NCBI GenBank assembly: GCA_024742305.1
Contig: JANSYQ010000015.1
Span: 19,361 to 83,360, forward strand
DNA from: a bacterium
Lineage (GTDB): Bacteria > Bacteroidota > Bacteroidia > Flavobacteriales_D > Crocinitomicaceae
Length of the DNA: 64,000 nt
Reading direction: 5' to 3'
The notes under the pieces were generated by a model that was not told where the DNA came from, did no database searches, and saw only the letters and a list, made by a program, of their open reading frames with translations. Both the position numbers and the translations under genes were made by a program. How positions within the stretch are numbered: position 1 is the stretch's first letter; every line of letters starts with the position of its first letter. Positions 45,333-53,417 of the stretch are shown piece after piece.

Positions 45333-48300
45333 TTACGCTTCAGCGGCAGCAACTTCTTTGTTATCCGATTTCTTCTTTGCCTTCTTCATTCCTGAGAAGT
45401 CAATCAAAACTGGCGTTGCGATACATACTGAAGAGTACGTTCCGACAATCACACCAATCATCAAGGCGAAAATGAATCCTTTGATGGCTGCTCCACCGAA
45501 AATGAAAATGATCAACAATACAATGAACGTTGTCATGGATGTGTTAATCGTACGAGACAAGGTTGAGTTCAACGATCGGTTGATCTGATTTTGCTCGTTG
45601 TCTGATTTATGCAGTCCAAGGTTTTCACGAATACGGTCGAAGACAATCACGGTATCGTTAATCGAGTAACCAATTACCGTTAGAATCGCCGCAATGAATG
45701 CTTGATCGATGTCCATGTTGAATGGCAATATTCCGTGGAATGCTGCAAAAATTCCCAGTACGATTGTTACGTCGTGCATCATCGCAATGATGGCTCCAGT
45801 TGAGTACTGCCATCTTCCAAATCGCATCAAGATGTATCCAAAGATGATAATTAGGGATAGGATAATCGCAATAGTTGATGAGCTAGCAAGCTCTTCCTTC
45901 AACTTGTTGGATACCGAACGGCTATCGATAAACTCATGCGTTCCTACTAAGTCTGAGGATGCTGTTAAACCTTTGGAGATTTGTTGTTTCACGGAATCCG
46001 CGATTTCAGCTCCGGTTTCGTCCAACAAGTAGTTGGTTGAAATTTCCAAGAAAAGACTGTTGTCTTTCTTCTTGATTTCTACGGATGCTGTCTTCCCTTC
46101 TCCATCTACCAACACATCTTTCAAGTTCGCTTCCAAAGCGTCAATGTGTGATTCTGCTTCTTTCTCGAATTTCACACCGTACGTACGACCTCCTGAGAAT
46201 TCTACACTTTCGCTAAATCCACGCGTTGCGATCATCGCCACACTTCCTGCAACCAAAATTGCTGATACAATGTAGAACGTTTTACGACGATCGATAAAGT
46301 TGATGTTGAAGTTTTTGAAAGCATTCTTCGTTACTTTCGATTCGAAGTTGATAGACTTTCCTTTGTTCATCCACCACGTCATGAATAGACGTGTGATCAC
46401 CAATGCCGCAAATACGGAAGTGAAGATACCGATGATCAAAGTAGTTGCGAACGACTCGATAGGTCCTTGTCCAAACGACTTCAAGACAATCGCCGTCAAC
46501 ATGGTTGTAACGTTCGCATCAATGATCGATGATAACGCTTTCTTAAATCCTGTGTCGATAGCAGATTTGATGTCTTTTCCAGCGGCTTGCTCTTCACGAA
46601 CACGCTCGAAGATCAGTACGTTCGCATCCACGGCCATACCAATGGTTAGTACGATACCGGCAATACCTGCAAGCGTTAGAACCGCTCCAAAAGATGCCAG
46701 GGAACCGAAGATGAACAAAATGTTCGCAAACAAAGCGATATCTGCAATGATTCCTGCTTTACCGTAGTAGAAAATCATGTAAACGAATACCAAAAGCAAT
46801 GCTATGATGAAAGACATCAATCCAGCTTGCGAGTTTTCCGCTCCAATCGTTGGACCTACGCGTGACTGCTCGATGATTTCACACGGTGCTGGAAGTGCTC
46901 CAGCATTCAATAGTCCTGCCAATGCTTGTGCCTCTTCAATAGAGAATCCACCTGAGATTTGCGTGTTACCTCCGCGGATCGGCTCGTTTACGTTCGGTGC
47001 ACTGTACACTACGTTGTCCAAAGTAATCGCTACTTGACGTCCAGCATTTTCTGTTGTCATTTGCGCCCACTTCTCTGCTCCTTCGTCTGTCATCTGTAGG
47101 TTTACAGTGATGTCTCCTGTTTCCCCGTCGAATCCGTCAGACGCATTAGCGATATCTTTACCTGTCAATTTTGCTCCATCCTGAGGTACTTTGATAGCGT
47201 ACAAAATGTGCATTTGCTCTTTCTTACCATCGTTTCCTTTGATCTCTTGTGTTTGCTCAGAGAACATGAATTTCACTCCAGGAATCGCCAAGTCACTGCG
47301 ACCAAGAATATCCATCACCTTTGCGCGGTTGCTCGTAGAAACGAACGCAAACTGTGACGACTGCGTGTTTTGCATTGGGATAATTAGATCCAACAATGAT
47401 TCTGGTCCTTTGCTCTCACCGTCTGCATTTGTTCCTGCACCTCCGTCAAGATCGTCAAGGGAAATATCATCACCGATATCACTCAAGGTATCTGTAGAAT
47501 CTGCTTCTGCTCCAGTATCAACCATGTCTTCTTCATTAGAAGTTGAATCGTCGACAGCAATAACATCATCTACTTCTTCACCAAGCGGCGACTGTGATTT
47601 CGCAAGAATTTCTTGCCACTGACTTCCAATTTCACCAAGTTGCCACGTTTCGTAGAACTCTAGGTTCGCCACACTACCAATTTTCTCGGCAACTGTTTTC
47701 TCATCCTGAACCCCTGGAAGCTCTACGTAGATACGATTTTGTTCTTTATCCAATTGGATGTTAGGCTGAGCCACACCGAACTGGTTGATACGACGGTTGA
47801 TGATTTCTTCCACTCCGTCCATTGCTGAACTTTCGATGTTACGTAAAAACTCTTCAACGTCTTCGTCGCTTGATTGACGACCGATCCCTTCCATCTTGTG
47901 CGTCGCCATGATTTTGGCAACTTTCGCATTTTTGTTGAGTTCTCGGTTCTTCGCTAGAAAGATTTCAATGTAGTCTCCTCCATTTCTGTACGCTTCATCA
48001 GCTGCTTCTTTTACTCGACGGAATTTCGGGTCGATATCACGACCGTAATTTTCGATCATCCCTGGAATGGAAATTTCCATGGTGATACTCATCCCTCCAA
48101 CGAGGTCCAGTCCCAATGCAAGACTTTGCTTCTTTACATCTTTGAATTTCGTTCCGAGGACAGGGTACACTTCGTCCTCATTTCTTTCCGATAGGAGTCC
48201 ATTAATGAAATCTGCTTTCGCGATTTCTCTTGACTCTGGGCTTGCTACCGCGATTTTCACACCGCTGTAACGTAACACCACACTATCCAAGCCATTCTTC

Positions 48301-48452
48301 TCAGCTTCAGCGAACAATTCTTCTACTTGTTGTTCCGCTTTTTTCTCGGCTTCTTTTTCAACGCCGTTCGCTACGAATGTGAATGATAATTGGTAAATAC
48401 AAATGACAGTCATTAAGATTGTCAAAAACCAAAAAAATCCTTTGTTACGCAT
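45333..48452 (-). CDS. secDF: Protein translocase subunit SecDF (fused)
   Basis: A 1039-residue SecD-SecF fusion that uses the proton motive force to complete Sec-dependent export. The SecD half has the N-terminal helix, the LGLDLVGGMSI motif and a periplasmic domain with an Asp/Glu/Thr-rich insertion (about 300-345). It also has the LPAPCEIIEQSRVGPTIG region and the IGMAVDANVLIFERVREE transmembrane motif. The SecF half follows with RRKTFYIVS, FSGGRTYGV and YSINDTVIVFDRIREN. SecD and SecF fusion is normal in Bacteroidota. It has its own terminator and is not obviously in an operon. Confidence 0.97.
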   Translation of the reverse strand: MRNKGFFWFLTILMTVICIYQLSFTFVANGVEKEAEKKAEQQVEELFAEAEKNGLDSVVLRYSGVKIAVASPESREIAKADFINGLLSERNEDEVYPVLGTKFKDVKKQSLALGLDLVGGMSITMEISIPGMIENYGRDIDPKFRRVKEAADEAYRNGGDYIEIFLAKNRELNKNAKVAKIMATHKMEGIGRQSSDEDVEEFLRNIESSAMDGVEEIINRRINQFGVAQPNIQLDKEQNRIYVELPGVQDEKTVAEKIGSVANLEFYETWQLGEIGSQWQEILAKSQSPLGEEVDDVIAVDDSTSNEEDMVDTGAEADSTDTLSDIGDDISLDDLDGGAGTNADGESKGPESLLDLIIPMQNTQSSQFAFVSTSNRAKVMDILGRSDLAIPGVKFMFSEQTQEIKGNDGKKEQMHILYAIKVPQDGAKLTGKDIANASDGFDGETGDITVNLQMTDEGAEKWAQMTTENAGRQVAITLDNVVYSAPNVNEPIRGGNTQISGGFSIEEAQALAGLLNAGALPAPCEIIEQSRVGPTIGAENSQAGLMSFIIALLLVFVYMIFYYGKAGIIADIALFANILFIFGSLASFGAVLTLAGIAGIVLTIGMAVDANVLIFERVREEQAAGKDIKSAIDTGFKKALSSIIDANVTTMLTAIVLKSFGQGPIESFATTLIIGIFTSVFAALVITRLFMTWWMNKGKSINFESKVTKNAFKNFNINFIDRRKTFYIVSAILVAGSVAMIATRGFSESVEFSGGRTYGVKFEKEAESHIDALEANLKDVLVDGEGKTASVEIKKKDNSLFLEISTNYLLDETGAEIADSVKQQISKGLTASSDLVGTHEFIDSRSVSNKLKEELASSSTIAIILSLIIIFGYILMRFGRWQYSTGAIIAMMHDVTIVLGIFAAFHGILPFNMDIDQAFIAAILTVIGYSINDTVIVFDRIRENLGLHKSDNEQNQINRSLNSTLSRTINTSMTTFIVLLIIFIFGGAAIKGFIFALMIGVIVGTYSSVCIATPVLIDFSGMKKAKKKSDNKEVAAAEA

Positions 48453-48671
48453 TTTCGTAATTTTTATTTATTTCTTTTTTATTGTGCCTAATCAAGCGAA
48501 TGCTGGTTACGAGCGAGTTTTATTCCGCTTTTGCTTCGCCAAGCAAGCCGCAAATATAGGCGATACCTTTGTATAATCAATAGAAAAACGAGTGTTCCTT
48601 TATTGATTGAAATCTTTCGGGAAGGACGCGCTTTTGCACGGACGGGAAATAGAAAGAAAATCGATCCGGTC

Positions 48672-49172
48672 TTATGCCAAATCGGTTGGGTACGTTCCGC
48701 AATTTAAGATGAACGCAATGGTATTTTCCTGCGTTTTCAGGCTTCTTTGTGAAGTAGCTTTTACTACTGAAGTTGAAGACCACAGAACCTGAATCAGTTG
48801 GTTCTCTGCTGCGGGAAGAAGAGCTGCGTTTCCGAAAAGATCAAACAACTCAACGCTTTCGTCTGACTGAAGTTCTTTAACATCCAGTTTCTTAGAAGAC
48901 AAAAGCGTGCGTGAATTCCTGTAATTCTCAGCGTGATAATCTTTCCAACGTAACTGCGCATTGACAAGGGAAATTGCTTGAAAAACATCGAGCTGAACCG
49001 CCGTTTCATTGGGTTCGCCGTTCTCATCTGAAGAGTCTTTGCTCTTTTCCTGCTTCTCTTCAGTGGATGATTTCTGCGTGGACGCTTGCTCCGTAAAAGT
49101 ACGCGCATACGATCCTGACCCAACAAATAGAAGGAAGATCAATGAGGATATGATGCTTGTGACTTTTAACAT
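48672..49172 (-). CDS. Exported protein of unknown function
   Basis: A 166-residue protein with a signal peptide (MLKVTSIISSLIFLLFVGSGSYA). A low-complexity segment rich in S, E, K and D follows (about 30-57), then a helical/mixed domain with one Cys near the end (FILNCGTYP). No family was recognised. A degenerate -7 (TATATTCG) lies about 25 bases upstream. It is separated by 92 bases from the glycosyltransferase operon upstream on the same strand, with AT-rich repeats between. Confidence 0.55.
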   Translation of the reverse strand: MLKVTSIISSLIFLLFVGSGSYARTFTEQASTQKSSTEEKQEKSKDSSDENGEPNETAVQLDVFQAISLVNAQLRWKDYHAENYRNSRTLLSSKKLDVKELQSDESVELFDLFGNAALLPAAENQLIQVLWSSTSVVKATSQRSLKTQENTIAFILNCGTYPTDLA

Positions 49173-49216
49173 GCTTTCTTTTGCAGTTTAGCTGCACGAA
49201 TATAGTGATTTATAAA

Positions 49217-49245
49217 TTATGGATTATGAATTCAGAATTATGAAT
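49217..49245. repeat. AATTATGAATT-type interspersed spacer repeat
   Basis: ATTATGGATTATGAATTC and then AGAATTATGAATT form a short imperfect repeat of the ATTATGAATTC unit, of the kind scattered between genes in some Flavobacteriales. Confidence 0.45.
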
Positions 49246-49264
49246 TGCGCTGGTTGATTCGATA

Positions 49265-50383
49265 CTAAAGCGTTTCTGCGAATTCTATAATACGCTTGGA
49301 AAAGTTCTCCCACGTGTTCTCTGCGTTTCGTTTACGGATGGCCGCGCGCATGCTTTCCGGATTGAAATCGTGGAAGAATGCGTGAATCGAATTGGCAATT
49401 TCTTCTGCATTGGGGGTTTCAACAATGAGCCCAGTTGTTTTGTGTTCGATAGATTCTTTCAAACCGCCGACATCCGTGGCAATGATGGGCATTTCAAAAT
49501 TGTGAGCGATAGCCGTGATTCCACTTTGCGTAGCACTTTTGTAAGGTAGCATGCATACGTCGGCAGCGGAAAAGTAGGTTTTCACTTCCTCATCGGAAAT
49601 ATACTCCGTGAAGGTGTGAACGCGATCTTGCAGTTGGTACTTGTCAATCAACTCTTGATAATCATCGAAAGAACCGTAGACCTCCCCTGCTACAATCACG
49701 TGGAACTCTTCGTCCAAACGATGCAAGGCTTCCAAAAGTAGGTCCAAACCTTTGTATTTGCGGATGAACCCGAAGAACAGAAGATACTTTTTCTCCTTCG
49801 GCAATTTCAATGTTGAGAGTGCTTCCTCTTTGGAAATCTTCGTCCCGAACTGATTGTAGGTGGGATGATCAATTCGAAGGTACTTTGCATCCGGTTTGAT
49901 GGTTAGCAAATCGTTCATCACCACATCGCTCATCACCACAAATCCTTCATTATGTTTCAAAAAATAGCGATTGGCCGGAGCATCGAAAAAGCGTTTTTCA
50001 TGCGGAACAACATTGTGCAGAATGGCGAGTCGTTTTGCACCTGACTTCAATGACTTGTGGATATTTCCAAATGCCGGCCCGAAAAAAGTCATCCAATACT
50101 GGGTAATCACCAAGTCAGGAGATGTCTGATCTATCTTTTTGGCCGTTTTTTTGAATGAAAATGGATTGATGCTATCCACCGTTCGCTCTGAAGGTATGGG
50201 ATCTGCATTATCTTCTTCCGTCACAAATTGAGACGTTCCGGGAAACAGAAAATTTGGGTATTGTCGTTTGAAAGTGTAGGTTACAACTTCGTGATCCTTT
50301 TCCAATTCGCGGTACAACATGGCGCCAAACTGGGCGATTCCACCACGATAGGGATAAAAAGCTGACACGAGTGCAATTCTCAT
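49265..50383 (-). CDS. GT4-family glycosyltransferase
   Basis: A 372-residue GT-B glycosyltransferase of family 4. The N-terminal domain opens IALVSAFYPYRGGIAQF. The C-terminal nucleotide-sugar domain contains YLLFFGFIRKYKGLDLLLEAL and the ADVCMLPYKSATQSGITAIA loop, with the EX7E-like region around the Gln/Ser in that loop. No signal peptide is present, so it acts on the cytoplasmic face. It lies 28 bases after the lipoprotein gene and is the last gene of the minus-strand envelope cluster. The acceptor is unknown. Confidence 0.9.
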   Translation of the reverse strand: MRIALVSAFYPYRGGIAQFGAMLYRELEKDHEVVTYTFKRQYPNFLFPGTSQFVTEEDNADPIPSERTVDSINPFSFKKTAKKIDQTSPDLVITQYWMTFFGPAFGNIHKSLKSGAKRLAILHNVVPHEKRFFDAPANRYFLKHNEGFVVMSDVVMNDLLTIKPDAKYLRIDHPTYNQFGTKISKEEALSTLKLPKEKKYLLFFGFIRKYKGLDLLLEALHRLDEEFHVIVAGEVYGSFDDYQELIDKYQLQDRVHTFTEYISDEEVKTYFSAADVCMLPYKSATQSGITAIAHNFEMPIIATDVGGLKESIEHKTTGLIVETPNAEEIANSIHAFFHDFNPESMRAAIRKRNAENTWENFSKRIIEFAETL

Positions 50384-50411
50384 GCAGCGAATTTAGCAGA
50401 AATCCTTTAGC

Positions 50412-51086
50412 TTATTGATATCCGTGTTCTACGTATTCGTAGTAGACCTCTCGACCCGTTTGTGGTTCAGGATCGGAAAAATTGTACTGGTTGTTCTTTT
50501 CGAATTTACGAATGAGTCCCACGTTTTTCGCGTAGACTTCAAACAGTTGAACCGTGTCAATGAGGCTGTAAAAACGATCTTGATCCACGACCACAATGGA
50601 ATCAAAATTCACTCCATTTATAGCGGTATCAATGTGAACATCCGAATAGTAGGCATTCATTTCCGGCATGTTATTATAGCCATTTACATCCCATTCTTTA
50701 CTCAGCGTCGGTGCGAAAACCAATTTCACTACGCGTTGATTTTCTTCAATCAACTCTGCTCGAATACCATCGATGATTCCTGTCCAAATATCAGACAACA
50801 CCCAAGGGTCGTTTTCCGTATTGCGAATATATCTTCTGAACTCACTGGCAGATCGCCCTTCGTTGTCAATGTACTCCGCTTCCCAAACCGTCATCAGTTG
50901 GTAAGTCACGGTATCGTGTGCTGGATTTAATGCTGTATCATGTGTGATCTCCGTCACGTTGTACACCACGTAGCGTCCAGTTTCTAGACCAAAATATTCT
51001 TTATGAAAATTGGGAGGCGTTTGTTTCTTACATCCAAACAAGACAAACGTCAAAGTCAAAATTCCGATAAGTGCTCTCTTCGTCAT
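50412..51086 (-). CDS. Lipoprotein of unknown function
   Basis: A 224-residue lipoprotein (lipobox FGC near residue 19, KKQ after the Cys). The mature part is beta-rich with many aromatic residues (YFGLETGRYVVYNVTEITHD, VWEAEYIDNEGR, REVYYEYVEHGYQ). I do not recognise a family. It sits between the MORN-type and GT4 genes with gaps of 22 and 28 bases, so it probably belongs to the same operon and the same envelope location. Confidence 0.65.
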   Translation of the reverse strand: MTKRALIGILTLTFVLFGCKKQTPPNFHKEYFGLETGRYVVYNVTEITHDTALNPAHDTVTYQLMTVWEAEYIDNEGRSASEFRRYIRNTENDPWVLSDIWTGIIDGIRAELIEENQRVVKLVFAPTLSKEWDVNGYNNMPEMNAYYSDVHIDTAINGVNFDSIVVVDQDRFYSLIDTVQLFEVYAKNVGLIRKFEKNNQYNFSDPEPQTGREVYYEYVEHGYQ

Positions 51087-51108
51087 ATTCTTATAACGAA
51101 GATACCAT

Positions 51109-51879
51109 TTATTTGGTTGTCATGGTATATGGATTAATACCCTTGGATTCAAGGTCTTCGAGGAGCTTCTCTAGTCGCTCGCCTTCCAAGCGGTGTCCAT
51201 TGTAGTAAAACACTTCCGCCAATCGCTTTCCGGATTCATCATACGCGATTTGGTACCCGTGTTTTGCTCCGTTGTGATAACGGTAGGTGATGGCTCTTTT
51301 TCCGTTTAAATGAAATTCTTCCCAAGCTCCATCTTGTCGATTGTTCACATAGCTTCCGCGAAGTTTGGTTTTTCCGTTGATGAAATATTCTACGTACTCG
51401 CCGTGCAGTTGACCATCTTTGTACGTTTTCTTTGTTGCCACCACGGGTTGTGGGCTTTTGATATCCTCCGAAACGAAATAGACATAGGTAGTTCCGTTCA
51501 GCTTATCATTTTTGAATTCTTCTTTCGTGCTGAGTTTTCCGGCAGGCGTAAAATTGACCCAAACACTGTCCTTTTTCATGTTACGGTAAATTCCAGCACT
51601 CATCAATTTCTTGTTTTCGTGATAGAAGAATGCCACAGAACGTCCTGTTTCAACTTCGTTGTGTTTGATAATCGCCTTAACTTTCCCCGACTCGTAGTAG
51701 TATGTAAACTCACCAACGGGTTTATCATCTTTAAACTGACCTCTGTACTGATAAATAATGGAGCCTTCGTAGGTTTTTTCCCACTTTCCTTGCTTCCGAC
51801 CTTTGGAATCTACTTGATTCACTTGTCCGAATGCGATGCTCGTCAGTAACAATACAAATAATGTCAATTTACTTTTCAT
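51109..51879 (-). CDS. Exported YwqK/MORN-repeat protein
   Basis: A 256-residue protein with a signal peptide (MKSKLTLFVLLLTSIAFGQ) and about eight MORN/YwqK-type repeats. Repeats include GRKQGKWEKTYEGS, DDKPVGEFTYYYESGKVKA, KDGQLHGEYVEYFINGKTKL, NNRQDGAWEEFHLNGKR and GAKHGYQIAYDESGKRL. Such proteins are often named toxin-antitoxin YwqK antitoxins, but no toxin is adjacent and the name is not informative. It should be periplasmic or surface-exposed. It overlaps the HAD phosphatase gene upstream by 11 bases, so it is in the same operon. Confidence 0.85.
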   Translation of the reverse strand: MKSKLTLFVLLLTSIAFGQVNQVDSKGRKQGKWEKTYEGSIIYQYRGQFKDDKPVGEFTYYYESGKVKAIIKHNEVETGRSVAFFYHENKKLMSAGIYRNMKKDSVWVNFTPAGKLSTKEEFKNDKLNGTTYVYFVSEDIKSPQPVVATKKTYKDGQLHGEYVEYFINGKTKLRGSYVNNRQDGAWEEFHLNGKRAITYRYHNGAKHGYQIAYDESGKRLAEVFYYNGHRLEGERLEKLLEDLESKGINPYTMTTK

Positions 51880-52417
51880 GTGTCAATTTGGTTACCAGTT
51901 CGTGTAATCCATCTACCTCTAAATCCGCGGGCACTTCCTTTTTTTCTTTCGAGCGCACCCTCACTGTTTTCATACCAAGATTCTTGCCAAAGAGGATGTC
52001 GGAATCTGTATCTCCGACCATCACACAACGCGAAAACTCAATTTCCGGGAATTCCATTTTGGCCAATTCAGCCATGGCTGGCCCGGGTTTTCTCATGTCG
52101 TCTACAGCGCCTTTTAAATTCGGTGCGAAATAACATTTGTCGATTTTCCCACCGGCGGCATACACCTCGTTATTCATATAAGTGTGAATCTCGATGAGGT
52201 TACGTTCTGTCATCAATCCTTTGCCAATTCCTTGTTGATTGGTAACGACAATGATTCTGTGGAACATCTTTGAGAGCGCTGCTATTGCCTCAGGAACTTC
52301 GGGTAAAAATTCGAAGGATGCTACATCGGTAATGTAACCATCAAAGTTGCGTTTATTGATCACACCATCGCGATCTAGGAAAAGGGTCCAAGTTGCGTCA
52401 ACTCCCCAATCAGTCAT
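51869..52417 (-). CDS. HAD-IIIA phosphatase, GmhB-like without the zinc loop
   Basis: A 182-residue HAD hydrolase of the histidinol-phosphate/heptose-bisphosphate phosphatase group. Motif I is FLDRDGVIN (nucleophile D15, acid D17). Motif II is VVTNQQGIGKG, the Lys is in RKPGP, and motif IV is VMVGDTDSDI. In GmhB a zinc-binding loop of three Cys and one His precedes the RKP. Here the loop reads CYFAPNLKGAVDDM, with only one Cys. It could be a heptose or other sugar-phosphate phosphatase. It is coupled to the GT2 gene by an 8-base overlap. Confidence 0.85.
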   Translation of the reverse strand: MTDWGVDATWTLFLDRDGVINKRNFDGYITDVASFEFLPEVPEAIAALSKMFHRIIVVTNQQGIGKGLMTERNLIEIHTYMNNEVYAAGGKIDKCYFAPNLKGAVDDMRKPGPAMAELAKMEFPEIEFSRCVMVGDTDSDILFGKNLGMKTVRVRSKEKKEVPADLEVDGLHELVTKLTHEK

Positions 52418-53372
52418 GAATATTTAATTCTTTTTCGACGAGGTATACGTTTCTTGTGGAAGAGTTTCGGCCGATCATTTCTCCAATAAAGCCTGCAAGG
52501 AAAAATTGAACTCCGATAATCATTGCTGCAAGTGCGAGGAAGAACTCTGTTCTGTCAGCGATCAATTTGGCATTTCCATCGATGAAAAGCTTCATTATTC
52601 CTAGGTACAAGAAAATACTGAACCCGATGAAGAACATCAACATGCCAAGAACACCGAAAAAGTGCATGGGTTTCTTTCCGAATTTCCCCATGAAAGCAAC
52701 GGTCATCAGATCTAGAGGTCCATTTACAAATCGATTCAAACCGAATTTGGTCACACCGTATTTCCTAGCTTGATGCTGTACTACTTTTTCACCGATTTTA
52801 TTGAATCCGGCGTACTTTGCTAATGGTGGAATGTATCGATGCATATCGCCGTATACTTCGATGCTTTTTACCACGGCTAACTTGTACGCCTTCAAGCCAC
52901 AATTGAAATCGTGGAGTTTGATTCCTGTAATTACGCGTGCTGCCCAATTATAAAGTTTCGTGGGAATTGTTTTAGAAATCGGATCGTGACGTTTCTTTTT
53001 CCAACCGGAAACTACATCAAAATCGTCTTCTGTGATCATCCGATAGAGCTCAGGAATTTCATCTGGTGAATCTTGAAGATCGGCATCCATGGTGATTACT
53101 ACAGATCCTTGTGCTGCTTCAAATCCTTTCTGTAACGCTGCCGATTTTCCGTAGTTTCTCTGAAATTTGATTCCTTTGAAACAACTATTCTTTTCTGATA
53201 ACTCTTCAATAACTTGCCATGACTTGTCCTTGCTACCATCGTCAACGAACAATACTTCGTATGTGAACGAATTTTCGTCCATCACCTTGGAAATCCATTC
53301 GCTCAATTCGGGCAAGGACTCATCCTCATTAAAAAGAGGAACAACTACTGAAATGTCTAGCTTTTTCGTCAA
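52410..53372 (-). CDS. GT2 glycosyltransferase with two C-terminal membrane helices (DPM1/GtrB-like)
   Basis: A 320-residue membrane-bound GT2 enzyme. The catalytic domain shows ISVVVPLFNEDESLPELSEW, the FVDDGSKDKSW motif and VITMDADLQDSPDEIPEL (DXD). Two hydrophobic helices lie near 230-255 and 270-300. Such enzymes transfer a sugar to a polyprenyl phosphate carrier. The frame is open to 53405, but a perfect -7 lies at 53393-53400, so the TTG at 53372 is proposed as the start. It is the first gene of the cluster GT2, HAD, MORN, lipoprotein, GT4. Confidence 0.85.
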   Translation of the reverse strand: MTKKLDISVVVPLFNEDESLPELSEWISKVMDENSFTYEVLFVDDGSKDKSWQVIEELSEKNSCFKGIKFQRNYGKSAALQKGFEAAQGSVVITMDADLQDSPDEIPELYRMITEDDFDVVSGWKKKRHDPISKTIPTKLYNWAARVITGIKLHDFNCGLKAYKLAVVKSIEVYGDMHRYIPPLAKYAGFNKIGEKVVQHQARKYGVTKFGLNRFVNGPLDLMTVAFMGKFGKKPMHFFGVLGMLMFFIGFSIFLYLGIMKLFIDGNAKLIADRTEFFLALAAMIIGVQFFLAGFIGEMIGRNSSTRNVYLVEKELNIHD

Positions 53373-53392
53373 ATTAACGGCTTTGTTGCTGA

Positions 53393-53400
53393 CAAATATA
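53393..53400 (-). promoter_or_regulatory. -7 promoter element for the glycan/envelope cluster
   Basis: The minus strand reads TATATTTG, a perfect TAnnTTTG match, 20 bases before the proposed TTG start at 53372. Confidence 0.5.
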
Positions 53401-53417
53401 AGCAATTGCCACAGTGA

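Noticed and set aside
46300..46767. 155-codon plus-strand ORF opposite secDF
   Set aside because: It lies fully antisense to conserved SecDF coding sequence, is one of many shadows there, and has no start signal.
50415..50930. 171-codon plus-strand ORF opposite the lipoprotein gene
   Set aside because: The minus-strand gene has a lipobox and operon context; this frame has neither.
51109..51879. Reading the YwqK name as a toxin-antitoxin system
   Set aside because: No toxin gene is adjacent, and the protein has a signal peptide and MORN repeats that point to the envelope.
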